This document shows positions 42,338 through 51,010 of a stretch of 64,000 nt of DNA, piece by piece; the stretch's first letter is position 1, and every line of letters begins with the position of its first letter. Below the pieces are notes generated by a model. The model was given only the letters and a program-made list of their open reading frames with translations, had not been told where the DNA came from and searched no databases. This stretch comes from Paludibacter sp. (GTDB taxonomy: Bacteria; Bacteroidota; Bacteroidia; Bacteroidales; Paludibacteraceae), in contig JAQVAV010000010.1 in assembly GCA_028690665.1 (NCBI GenBank), positions 62,001 to 126,000 of the forward strand. The letters run 5' to 3'. A program made the position numbers and the translations under genes.

Positions 42338-45300
42338 ATGAAACGATTCAAATTATTGAACAACCTTTTTGGTTGGGTAGCATTTGTAATTGCAGCTACA
42401 ACTTATTTGCTAACCATGGAACCTACCGCCAGCTTCTGGGATTGCGGAGAGTTTATTTCCACAGCCTATAAACTTGATGTAGGACATCCTCCCGGAGCAC
42501 CATTTTTTATGCTTGCAGGCCGTTTCTTCTCCCTGTTTGCATCAGATCCACAGCATGTTGCTATTATGATAAACACCTTATCGGCTTTAGCCAGTGGATT
42601 TACAATTTTGTTCCTGTTCTGGTCGATAACTCATTTGGCCCGCAAGGTTGTTGCCAAAAAAGAAGAAGATTATACTACTGCCAATATTATTGGTATTATT
42701 GGGTCTGGACTTGTCGGAGCATTGGCCTATACTTTCTCTGATACATTCTGGTTCTCTGCTGTCGAAGGTGAAGTATATGCCTCTTCATCTCTTTTTACGG
42801 CATTAGTATTTTGGGCTATCCTGAAATGGGAAAATGTAGCAGATCGTGTCGGTTCCGACCGTTGGCTGATTCTTATTGCATACTTAATGGGGCTTTCTAT
42901 CGGCGTTCACTTATTGAACCTTTTGGCTATCCCTGCAATTGTTTTGGTATATTATTTCCGCAATTATAAACCGTCGACCAAGGGCGTTATTCTGGCAATG
43001 TTGGCTTCTGTGGCTATTCTCGGAATTGTTCTTTATGGTATTATTCCCGGGTTTATACAGGTTGCAAGCTGGTTCGAACTCTTATTCGTAAATGGATTTG
43101 GAATGCCGTTCAATACCGGTTTATACATTTATATAATACTTACAATTGTTTCTCTTGTCTGGACTATTTACGAAACTTATGTAGAGAAAAGCAATCTCCG
43201 GATGATTATTGCTTTTACAGTGAGTGTCGCTCTTGTCGGTATTCCATTTTTCGGTGATCACGTAATTCTTGGTATTTTACTGCTTGCTGCGCTTGCTACA
43301 TATTTATATCTGAGAAGAGACAGGGTCAGTGCCCGTTGGCTGAATACAGCTATTACCATGATTACTGTTATTCTGATCGGTTATTCGTCATATTCAATTA
43401 TTGTAATCCGTTCTGCGGCTAATCCTCCGATGGATCAAAATTCGCCGGACAATGTTTTTGCATTGAAATACTATCTGAATCGTGAACAGTATGGTGATCG
43501 TCCGTTATTCTACGGGGCTGTTTACAATGCACCGGTGAAACTTAAAATCGAAGGAAATATGTGTGTGCCGGTTCAAATCAAAGGAGAACCTCAATACACT
43601 CCAAAACCAAAAACATCGGACAAAGACAAAGATGAGTATATTATAACAGGTTACAAGACTGATTATGAAATGGATGAGCGGTTCAATATGTTTTTCCCGC
43701 GCATGTACAGTTCGGATCCTAAGCATGTGCAGGCTTATAAAAGTTGGGCAGATATAAAAGGAACTCCGATAACTTATGACTATTGCGGTCAGCAAAAAAC
43801 GGATTATAAACCTACATTTGGCGAAAATCTGAAATTTTTCTTTGATTATCAGGTACGTTTCATGTATTGGCGTTATTTCATGTGGAATTTCGTAGGCCGG
43901 CAAAACGATATGCAGGGCAATGGTGAAATAGAACATGGAAACTGGATTAGCGGCATAAACTTTATTGATAAAATGTTTATTGGCGATCAAACCAATATAC
44001 CGGATGAACTGAAAGAGAATAAAGGCCGGAATACTTATTTTTTCCTTCCGTTATTACTGGGAATTTTTGGTATTATGTTCCAGGTCTACGGAGGAAAAGA
44101 AGGTAAACATAGTTTTTGGGTGACTTTACTGCTGTTCTTCATGACAGGCTTGGCCATTGTCGTTTATCTGAACCAGACACCTTATCAGCCACGCGAACGC
44201 GATTATGCTTATGCAGGTTCGTTCTATGCGTTCAGTATTTGGATTGGTCTTGGAGTTTTGGGCATTATTAAAGCTATTGAGAAATATGTACCTAAGACAG
44301 TCGCCGCCACGGTTGTTTCTGTTCTGGCACTCGGAGTCCCTGCTCTTATGGCAGAACAAAACTGGAACGATCATGATCGGAGTAACCGTTATGTGGCACG
44401 CGACTTCGGGCAAAACTATCTGGTTTCCTGTCGTCCCAACGCCATTATTTTTACAAACGGTGATAACGATACTTTCCCGTTATGGTACAATCAGGAAGTG
44501 GAAGGTAAACGAACAGACGCCCGTGTATGTAACCTGAGTTACCTGCAAACCGACTGGTATATCGACCAAATGAAACGTGGTGCTTACGAGTCGGCTCCGC
44601 TACCAATTTCGTGGCAGCAAAAGGATTACGTCGCAGGTAAAAATGAAGTTTTATGGGTGGAAGATGCTGTGAAAGAGCCGGTTGATTTAAAGACAGCATT
44701 TGATTTTATTTTATCCGATGACCCGGCAACAAAAAATGATGATGGAGAAGCGTTTATTCCATCAAAACAACTTTATTTGCCGGTAGATGCAGCTCAGGTT
44801 ATCAAAACAGGTACTTTGCCGGAAAGCCGTGCCGCAGAAATTCTACCGCAAATCAATATCGACCTGAAACGCCGCTTGACCAAGAGTGAATTAATGATTC
44901 TGGAAATGCTGAAAACCAATAATTGGGAACGCCCGATATATTTTGCAGTAACTGTAGGAGACGATTATTATTTGGGTCTTCAGGATCATTTCCAGCTTAC
45001 GGGTCTTGCTTATCAGATACTTCCAATCGGAGTGAAAGATGCCGGTCCACAGGTTAATACCCAAGAAATGTACGACAACATGATGACCAAATTTAAATTT
45101 GGAAACATCAATGATCCTAAAGTTTATCTGGATGAAAATGTTCTGCGCATGTGTCGTACCCAGCGTATGATGTTCTCACAGTTAGTCGGGGCACTTATTA
45201 ATGAAGGTGATTCGGTAAAAGCTTTGAAAGCCCTTGACTATGCAGATAAAATGATCCCGGGAACAACGGTTCGTCACGATTATATTTCGACAATGCTGGC

Positions 45301-45556
45301 CGATTATTATTATAAACTTGGTGAACCGCAGAAGGGAGATGCTATTATGCAGGCTGTTGCCGACAACTGTGTACAATATCTTGACTGGTACTTCAGTCTG
45401 AAACCATCGTTGCGTAATACGTCAAACAATCGTATTGGACATTATCTTGCTGTGTTGAACCAGGTTTTACGAATTAGCGATGAAGACAAGCAAAAAACAA
45501 TCATGGACAAATATCTACCGGTGTATATGAGATACACGAAAAGCATGGAAAGATAG
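42338..45556 (+). CDS. DUF2723 / GT117 family membrane glycosyltransferase
   Basis: A 1072-residue inner-membrane protein. The N-terminal ~350 residues hold a DUF2723 domain with many TM helices and the signature SFWDCGEFISTAYKLDVGHPPGAPF (about residues 29-53), whose Asp-Glu-like acidic pair resembles the periplasmic loop of GT-C enzymes such as protein O-mannosyltransferases. More TM helices follow around 560-680, then a soluble C-terminal domain (about 690-1072). Bacteroidetes members are classed in GT117 and proposed to act in glycan transfer at the periplasmic face; the acceptor is unknown. The stop codon touches the next start, so a polysaccharide deacetylase is translationally linked to it. 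Confidence 0.85.
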   Translation: MKRFKLLNNLFGWVAFVIAATTYLLTMEPTASFWDCGEFISTAYKLDVGHPPGAPFFMLAGRFFSLFASDPQHVAIMINTLSALASGFTILFLFWSITHLARKVVAKKEEDYTTANIIGIIGSGLVGALAYTFSDTFWFSAVEGEVYASSSLFTALVFWAILKWENVADRVGSDRWLILIAYLMGLSIGVHLLNLLAIPAIVLVYYFRNYKPSTKGVILAMLASVAILGIVLYGIIPGFIQVASWFELLFVNGFGMPFNTGLYIYIILTIVSLVWTIYETYVEKSNLRMIIAFTVSVALVGIPFFGDHVILGILLLAALATYLYLRRDRVSARWLNTAITMITVILIGYSSYSIIVIRSAANPPMDQNSPDNVFALKYYLNREQYGDRPLFYGAVYNAPVKLKIEGNMCVPVQIKGEPQYTPKPKTSDKDKDEYIITGYKTDYEMDERFNMFFPRMYSSDPKHVQAYKSWADIKGTPITYDYCGQQKTDYKPTFGENLKFFFDYQVRFMYWRYFMWNFVGRQNDMQGNGEIEHGNWISGINFIDKMFIGDQTNIPDELKENKGRNTYFFLPLLLGIFGIMFQVYGGKEGKHSFWVTLLLFFMTGLAIVVYLNQTPYQPRERDYAYAGSFYAFSIWIGLGVLGIIKAIEKYVPKTVAATVVSVLALGVPALMAEQNWNDHDRSNRYVARDFGQNYLVSCRPNAIIFTNGDNDTFPLWYNQEVEGKRTDARVCNLSYLQTDWYIDQMKRGAYESAPLPISWQQKDYVAGKNEVLWVEDAVKEPVDLKTAFDFILSDDPATKNDDGEAFIPSKQLYLPVDAAQVIKTGTLPESRAAEILPQINIDLKRRLTKSELMILEMLKTNNWERPIYFAVTVGDDYYLGLQDHFQLTGLAYQILPIGVKDAGPQVNTQEMYDNMMTKFKFGNINDPKVYLDENVLRMCRTQRMMFSQLVGALINEGDSVKALKALDYADKMIPGTTVRHDYISTMLADYYYKLGEPQKGDAIMQAVADNCVQYLDWYFSLKPSLRNTSNNRIGHYLAVLNQVLRISDEDKQKTIMDKYLPVYMRYTKSMER

Positions 45557-46162
45557 ATGAGTGTCCAGCTTCCTCGTATCTTTCGTCCGTTTTTCGGAAA
45601 AGTTACTTGGCGAAGGAATACATCGTCGAAAGTTATTTATCTGACTTTCGACGATGGTCCGGTGCCGGAAGTAACGCCAAAAGTTCTCGATATTTTGGAT
45701 GCTTACGGGTGGAAAGCCACTTTTTTTCAGGTAGGAGACAATGTTCGGAAATATCCGGAACTTCATGATGAAATTTTAAACCGGGGACACAAAGTCGGAA
45801 ATCATACGTTTAATCATATAAAAGGCTTCGACTATTCAACAGCTGATTATACTGATAACGTGCACAAAGCAGCGGAGTATGTCAATACAAAACTTTTCAG
45901 GCCGCCTTATGGCCGGATTAAACGAAGTCAGATCAAAGCGTTGAAGACTGATTATGAAATTATTATGTGGGATGTGATTACATACGATTATGACAAGAAT
46001 TTGAGTCCCGGAGAAGTTTTGAATAATGTGAAGAAGTATCTCAGAAAAGGTTCGATTGTCGTATTTCACGATTCGATCAAAGCCCGCAACAATGTGTTGC
46101 AGGTATTACCGGAGGCTATTGAGTTTTGGCAATCCAAAGGCTACAATTTCGGACTTCTTTGA
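45557..46162 (+). CDS. Polysaccharide deacetylase (NodB, CE4)
   Basis: A 201-residue single-domain deacetylase. Metal-binding motifs: LTFDDGPVPEVTP (about residues 28-40), GNHTFNH (about 80-86), LFRPPYGR (about 110-117), MWDVITYDYDKNL (about 132-144) and FHDS (about 166-169). There is no signal peptide or TM helix, so it may be cytoplasmic or depend on a partner. Its ATG directly follows the GT117 stop codon with no intervening base. Linkage with GT117 suggests deacetylation of an amino sugar on the same glycan, which is inference. Confidence 0.92.
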   Translation: MSVQLPRIFRPFFGKVTWRRNTSSKVIYLTFDDGPVPEVTPKVLDILDAYGWKATFFQVGDNVRKYPELHDEILNRGHKVGNHTFNHIKGFDYSTADYTDNVHKAAEYVNTKLFRPPYGRIKRSQIKALKTDYEIIMWDVITYDYDKNLSPGEVLNNVKKYLRKGSIVVFHDSIKARNNVLQVLPEAIEFWQSKGYNFGLL

Positions 46163-46193
46163 AAATATATTAATCACTGAAAAATCTAAACCT

Positions 46194-47468
46194 ATGAAAG
46201 AATCTGTTTTACATTACATTTGGCAATATAAACTTTTTGCTTCTCATTTGTTACAGACTACGGAAGGAGAGCCCGTTGAAATTATCGATATCGGTAAATT
46301 GAATACGGATGCCGGACCCGATTTCTTCAATGCGAAAATAAAAATCGGGAGTACGCTTTGGGCCGGGAATGTTGAGATACATACCAAAGCTTCCGACTGG
46401 TATCGCCACCATCATAATACAGATACAGCCTATAATAACGTAATTCTGCACGTTGTGAAATATGCCGACCAAAAAATTACCAGAACTGATGGTGAAATTA
46501 TTCCGCAGCTGATCTTGCAATATCCGGAAAGAATTGAGACAGAATATGAAAAACTAATTTCTGAAAAACTCTGGATTCCGTGTGCTGACAAAATAAAAAA
46601 AGTTCCGACTATTTTTATTTCCGGTTGGAAAAATGTCCTGCTCACCGAAAGGCTCGAACAGAAAATGGACAGCATTATGCGATTGCTGAGCGAGAGCAAT
46701 AAGCATTGGGAAGAAGCTTTTTACATCATTCTGGCAAGGAGTTTTGGTTTTGGTACCAACAGTCAGGCTTTTGAGATACTTGCCAAATCAGTTCCATTGT
46801 CGATTTTGGGTAAACACAAAAATGATCTGTTTCAGTTAGAGGCTGTTTTATTCGGCCAGGCAGGATTTCTGACAGCAGATTTGGAAGATGATTATGGCTT
46901 GAGATTACGGTCAGAGTACGACTTCCTGAGTAAAAAATACGGACTGGTGTCTATGAATAAAAGTCAATGGAAACTATTGAGGCTGCGTCCCGATAATTTT
47001 CCGCATATACGGATTGCCCAGTTTGCTGCTTTGATACATAATTCAACGAAGCTTTTTTCAAAAATAATTGAACAGCCTGATATTGAATATTTGAGATCTC
47101 TGTTTAAAAAAATCAGACCTTCCGGTTATTGGGAATCTCATTATACTTTTGGAAATAAAAGTGTGCAAAAAGTAAAATCAATTGGAGAGGTTTCTATAAA
47201 CAGTATAATTATCAATACCGTAGTGCCATTTATTTTTTGTTATGCTCATCAAAAAGGAAAACAGGATTTGAAAGAAAAGTCGATAAGTCTCCTCGAGAAC
47301 CTTCCTGCTGAAAAGAACGCGATAGTCAAAGGCTGGAGTCAACTCGGCTTGGAAACAGAAAATGCTTACGATACGCAGGCACTACTTCAGTTGAAGAAAT
47401 TTTATTGCGACGAAAAAAAATGTTTGATATGCCGGATAGGCCATAAAGTGCTAACTTTGCAGACCTAA
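46194..47468 (+). CDS. DUF2851 family protein
   Basis: A 424-residue protein of the DUF2851 family, widespread in Bacteroidetes. The start at 46194 (MKESVLHYIWQYKLF) matches the family; an ORF start 46 codons earlier lies inside the deacetylase gene. It has the conserved N-terminal GEPVEIIDIGKLNTDAGPDFFNAKIKI and the GNVEIHTKASDWYRHHHNTDTAYNNVILHVV region (about residues 62-92). The acidic and histidine residues spaced there suggest a metal-dependent nuclease-like fold, but the function is unproven. It lies 31 bp after the deacetylase and 13 bp before the next gene. Confidence 0.85.
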   Translation: MKESVLHYIWQYKLFASHLLQTTEGEPVEIIDIGKLNTDAGPDFFNAKIKIGSTLWAGNVEIHTKASDWYRHHHNTDTAYNNVILHVVKYADQKITRTDGEIIPQLILQYPERIETEYEKLISEKLWIPCADKIKKVPTIFISGWKNVLLTERLEQKMDSIMRLLSESNKHWEEAFYIILARSFGFGTNSQAFEILAKSVPLSILGKHKNDLFQLEAVLFGQAGFLTADLEDDYGLRLRSEYDFLSKKYGLVSMNKSQWKLLRLRPDNFPHIRIAQFAALIHNSTKLFSKIIEQPDIEYLRSLFKKIRPSGYWESHYTFGNKSVQKVKSIGEVSINSIIINTVVPFIFCYAHQKGKQDLKEKSISLLENLPAEKNAIVKGWSQLGLETENAYDTQALLQLKKFYCDEKKCLICRIGHKVLTLQT

Positions 47469-47481
47469 TAGACATTATAAG

Positions 47482-49317
47482 ATGATAAATACCCGATTTA
47501 TAAAAAAAATTAAGTATTTCGCAGCATGTTTTGCCTGCGGTGTAGTTATATATTCCTGCGCAAATAAAGCGCAAGGACCAACCGGAGGTCCTAAAGATGA
47601 AATTCCACCTAAAGTTTTACGTTCTACTCCGGCAAATGAAGCTTTGAATTATAAAAAGAAGGAAATTCAGATTATTTTTGATGAAAATATCAGCATAGAT
47701 AATGCTTCTGAGAATGTACTCATTTCTCCCCCACAATCTACTCAGCCAGACGTGCGGGGAAACGCAAGGGTTGTCACGATCAATTTTGACGAAGATTTGC
47801 TCGACAGTACAACTTATACGATTAATTTTGGAGATGCCATTGTTGATCTTAACGAGAAGAATCCTTTAAAAAATTATCGCTTTTCATTTTCTACCGGAAA
47901 CGAGATTGACACGCTAAAACTATCAGGAACAGTGCTTAATGCGGAAGATCTCAATCCTGTTGCCAAAGCTTATGTTGGCATTTACAAAGAGCATGATGAT
48001 TCTGTTTTTCTCAAAAAGCCTTTTCTTCGAGTAGCCAGGACAGATGAATATGGGCGTTTTGTTGTTGATAATGTAAAAGCTGGAACTTACCGTATTTATG
48101 CTTTGGGAGATGCAAATAAAGATTATTTTTATCAACCCGGCGAGGCCCTGGCTTTTACCGATTCGCTATACACACCATCGGTGATTAAAACCGAAATGAG
48201 GGATACGGTTTGGAAAGATTCCATACATGTTGACAGTGTAAGAACTTACATGGGTAACAAGTATTTACCGGACAATATTGTGTTGCGCTATTTCAAAGAA
48301 AATAAAAAAAGGTTGTACTTTGTAAAATCAGAGCGTAAAAATCCTGAAAGCTTTAGCTTATTTTTTAGTGCAAATCAGGATTCTCTTCCGGATATAAAAC
48401 CGCTGAATTTTGACTGGGAAGGAAAATATATTGTTCAGAAGAACAATGCAAATGATAGTCTTACTTATTGGTTGACAGATTCAACAGTTTACAAAACCGA
48501 TACCTTGGTCATGGCAATGACTTATATGAAAACCGATTCCGTATTCAATCTTGTACCTCAAACCGATACAATAAGCGTGTATTCACGTAAAGCAAAAGCA
48601 AATAATCCCAAAGGAAAAAAATCTAAGGGTCCGGAACCGGTCAAAACATATAAGTTCTCAACTAATCTCAGTAGTTCGTTTGATGTTTATAATCCTGTAA
48701 CATTTAAATTTGATGCACCTCTTGATTCCGTAAATCTGGCGGGTGTAGCTCTTTCAGAAAAAATAGATTCAATATTAAAACCGTTGAAATTCAAATGGAC
48801 TCAGGTCGATTCAACTAAACTTTCTTATGCTATCGAATATCAATGGGAACCGGAGAAGTCATATACTCTGCATGTCGATTCAGCTACATTCTTTAGTATT
48901 TATGGTATTACAAATGATAAATTTGAGGGAGTATTTAAACTAAAGTCACTTGAGGAATATTCAAGCATTAAACTCTTTGCAGAAACTTTCGATTCGTTAC
49001 TTGTATTTCAGGTTATTGATATTAAAGATGCTGTTGTGGCAACGAAACCGGCTCTGAAAGAGGGAACCTTGTTTGAATATCTGCGTCCCGGAGAGTATTT
49101 TATGCGGGCATTCAAAGATGTAAACAGAAACGGGATATGGGATACCGGTGATTTTTCAAACAAAATTCAACCGGAAGAAGTATATTATAATCCGAAAAAA
49201 CTTACTTTAAGAGCAAACTGGGAGTTTGAAGAGAGATGGAACGTAAATTCACAACCATTACTTCAACAAAAACCAGCTGAATTAAAAAAGGATAACAGTA
49301 AAAAGCAGGGGCGCTAA
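47482..49317 (+). CDS. Ig-like (Big_5) domain lipoprotein
   Basis: A 611-residue lipoprotein with lipobox IYSC (Cys26). After a GPTGGPKDEIPP segment comes a bacterial Ig-like Big_5 domain (about residues 40-140; VLRSTPANEALNYKKKEIQIIFDENI), then beta-rich domains including a CarboxypepD-like module (about 145-225; DEYGRFVVDNVKAGTYRIYALGD). A Ser/Lys-rich linker sits near 375, and beta strands run to a basic C-terminus. Similar proteins are common in Bacteroidetes near cell-envelope genes; function is unknown. It is 13 bp after DUF2851, last gene of the GT117 run, and is followed by a strong terminator. Confidence 0.85.
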   Translation: MINTRFIKKIKYFAACFACGVVIYSCANKAQGPTGGPKDEIPPKVLRSTPANEALNYKKKEIQIIFDENISIDNASENVLISPPQSTQPDVRGNARVVTINFDEDLLDSTTYTINFGDAIVDLNEKNPLKNYRFSFSTGNEIDTLKLSGTVLNAEDLNPVAKAYVGIYKEHDDSVFLKKPFLRVARTDEYGRFVVDNVKAGTYRIYALGDANKDYFYQPGEALAFTDSLYTPSVIKTEMRDTVWKDSIHVDSVRTYMGNKYLPDNIVLRYFKENKKRLYFVKSERKNPESFSLFFSANQDSLPDIKPLNFDWEGKYIVQKNNANDSLTYWLTDSTVYKTDTLVMAMTYMKTDSVFNLVPQTDTISVYSRKAKANNPKGKKSKGPEPVKTYKFSTNLSSSFDVYNPVTFKFDAPLDSVNLAGVALSEKIDSILKPLKFKWTQVDSTKLSYAIEYQWEPEKSYTLHVDSATFFSIYGITNDKFEGVFKLKSLEEYSSIKLFAETFDSLLVFQVIDIKDAVVATKPALKEGTLFEYLRPGEYFMRAFKDVNRNGIWDTGDFSNKIQPEEVYYNPKKLTLRANWEFEERWNVNSQPLLQQKPAELKKDNSKKQGR

Positions 49318-49336
49318 AATTTGCTTCATAAGTATG

Positions 49337-49375
49337 AAAATCAGATTCTGTTTTTGATAGAATCTGATTTTTTTT
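49337..49375 (+). terminator. Terminator after the Ig-like lipoprotein gene
   Basis: A perfect 13-bp stem (49337-49349 with 49359-49371), 9-nt loop and T8 (49368-49375), 20 bp past the stop; closes the GT117 operon before rnf. Confidence 0.93.
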
Positions 49376-49535
49376 ATATAATAAATTCACTAAGGCTGCT
49401 CATAAACAAAAAAAATGTGCAAATTGTTCATAAGAAATGTAAGTTTTTTGTATCATTATTCCGCTATATATCAATGATATATATATAAAGACCAATTGTA
49501 ATACCTTTTTCAGACAATTTTTACTCCTTTTTAAA

Positions 49536-49567
49536 TTGATATAATTCCAAAATAATATGTATTTTTG
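49536..49567 (+). promoter_or_regulatory. Promoter of the rseC-rnf operon
   Basis: TTG (49536-49538), 21 bp, TATTTTTG (49560-49567). Expected start near 49571 leaves a leader of about 25 nt before the rseC ATG at 49596, which supports this start over the upstream ATG at 49557. Confidence 0.65.
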
Positions 49568-49595
49568 TGCCAAATTGCAATGTCGACATTACAAA

Positions 49596-50018
49596 ATGAG
49601 CCAAAAAATTGAACATAATGGAATAATCACCCATATCGATGATAAGAATATTAAGGTTTCTATCATCCAAAAATCGGCCTGTAGCGATTGCCATGCCAAG
49701 GGAACATGTACTGCATCGGACATGGATGAAAAAATAATTGATATTGCCAATACAGGAGGTTCTTATCAGGTTGGCGAAATGGTCAAAATTACAGGGCAAA
49801 CCTCCATGGGTTTTCTTGCTGTACTCCTTGCATTTGTCATTCCTTTCACACTCATTCTCATTGGATTATTCGTTTTAAGATCATTTACGGACAATGAAGC
49901 TATTTCAGGAACAATTTCGCTGGCTTTATTGATCCCGTATTACATTATATTATCACTTTTCAACAAAAAACTTAAAAACAAATTTCAGTTCACTATCGAA
50001 AAAGATCAGGCTTTCTGA
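49596..50018 (+). CDS. rseC: SoxR-reducing system / RseC family protein
   Basis: A 140-residue inner-membrane protein with an N-terminal cysteine cluster (CSDCHAKGTCTASD, about residues 28-41) and two TM helices (about 72-95 and 100-122). The family includes E. coli RseC and RsxC-associated proteins, and Bacteroidetes place it as the first gene of the Rnf operon. A longer ATG at 49557 would precede the inferred transcription start, so 49596 is chosen. It is 41 bp ahead of rnfB. Confidence 0.9.
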   Translation: MSQKIEHNGIITHIDDKNIKVSIIQKSACSDCHAKGTCTASDMDEKIIDIANTGGSYQVGEMVKITGQTSMGFLAVLLAFVIPFTLILIGLFVLRSFTDNEAISGTISLALLIPYYIILSLFNKKLKNKFQFTIEKDQAF

Positions 50019-50059
50019 TTTGCAAATAGAAACTAAAATAATCTGATTATTTCAAAGCA

Positions 50060-50929
50060 ATGAATGTAATTCTTATTTCATTAATCACTCTTGGGGTTGT
50101 TGGAGCCGTTTCAGCAATCATTTTATTTTTTGTTGCCAAAAAATTCCATGTTTACGAAGACCCTCGCATCGATCAGGTAGAGCAGGCTTTGCCCGGAGCT
50201 AATTGTGGCGGTTGCGGATTTCCGGGATGTCGTGGTTTTGCAGATGCTTGTGTAAAAGCCGATACGCTTGACGGGCTTCTTTGTCCTGTGGGAGGCAACG
50301 AAACTATGCAAAAGGTGGCGGGTATTCTTGGTAAATCTGCTGTTGAGGCTGTACCGACAGTTGCCGTAGTTCGCTGTGCCGGTACTTGCGAACATCGTCC
50401 CCGCATGAATGAGTACGATGGCGTAAAACATTGTTTTATAGCTCATAATCTATACAGTGGAGAAACCGGCTGTTCGTTTGGTTGTCTTGGTTTAGGAGAC
50501 TGTGAAGTAGCCTGCGAATTCGATGCTATTCATGTCAATCCGGTAACTAAGCTTCCCGAAGTCGACGAAGATAAGTGTACTTCGTGTGGAGCCTGCGTAA
50601 AAGCTTGTCCGAAACTACTTATTGAACTCCGTAAAAAAGGACCGAAATCGCGTCGTATTTATGTAGCCTGCCGCAATGAAGATAAGGGTCATATTACCCG
50701 CAAATCTTGTGAAGTGGGTTGTATCGGCTGTGGCAAATGTCTGAAAGTTTGTCCGCACGATGCTATTACCATCACTAATAATCTTGCATTTATTGACGAC
50801 AGTAAATGTAAACTCTGTCGCAAATGCGTAGAAGTTTGCCCGACAAATGCTATTGTGGAACTTAATTTTCCTCCGAGAAAACCAAAAGTAGAAACTGCAG
50901 AAGCTCCGAAAGAGCCTGTGAATGCGTAA
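50060..50929 (+). CDS. rnfB: Rnf complex subunit RnfB (iron-sulfur entry subunit)
   Basis: RnfB takes electrons from ferredoxin into the membrane-bound Rnf complex. The 289-residue protein has an N-terminal TM anchor (about residues 3-24), a 4Fe-4S site in ANCGGCGFPGCRGFADAC (about 48-65), and three ferredoxin-like clusters near the C-terminus (CTSCGACVKACP, CIGCGKCLKVCP, CKLCRKCVEVCP). There are ample cysteines for at least four clusters. It is the second gene of the operon and 81 bp before rnfC, a gap that contains a small GC hairpin. Confidence 0.95.
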   Translation: MNVILISLITLGVVGAVSAIILFFVAKKFHVYEDPRIDQVEQALPGANCGGCGFPGCRGFADACVKADTLDGLLCPVGGNETMQKVAGILGKSAVEAVPTVAVVRCAGTCEHRPRMNEYDGVKHCFIAHNLYSGETGCSFGCLGLGDCEVACEFDAIHVNPVTKLPEVDEDKCTSCGACVKACPKLLIELRKKGPKSRRIYVACRNEDKGHITRKSCEVGCIGCGKCLKVCPHDAITITNNLAFIDDSKCKLCRKCVEVCPTNAIVELNFPPRKPKVETAEAPKEPVNA

Positions 50930-50979
50930 GAGCAAAAATAATTTAGGACTTAAATAATTTACCTATAAAATATATATTT

Positions 50980-51004
50980 AATTCCCCCAACGGGGATAGG
51001 AATT
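50980..51004 (+). other. Intercistronic hairpin between rnfB and rnfC
   Basis: Four Cs (50984-50989 region) and a GGGG (50992-50995) flank a short AAC loop, with weakly pairing AATTCC/GGAATT arms outside. There is no T run, so it is not a terminator; it might be an mRNA processing or stability element. Confidence 0.3.
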
Positions 51005-51010
51005 AATGAT

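Noticed and set aside
43505-43990. 161-codon open frame antisense to the GT117 gene
   Set aside because: Overlaps a well-supported gene and shows no motif; coding periodicity belongs to the plus-strand frame.
46056-46193. N-terminal extension of the DUF2851 gene
   Set aside because: The extension lies inside the deacetylase coding sequence in another frame; the ATG at 46194 matches the family start.
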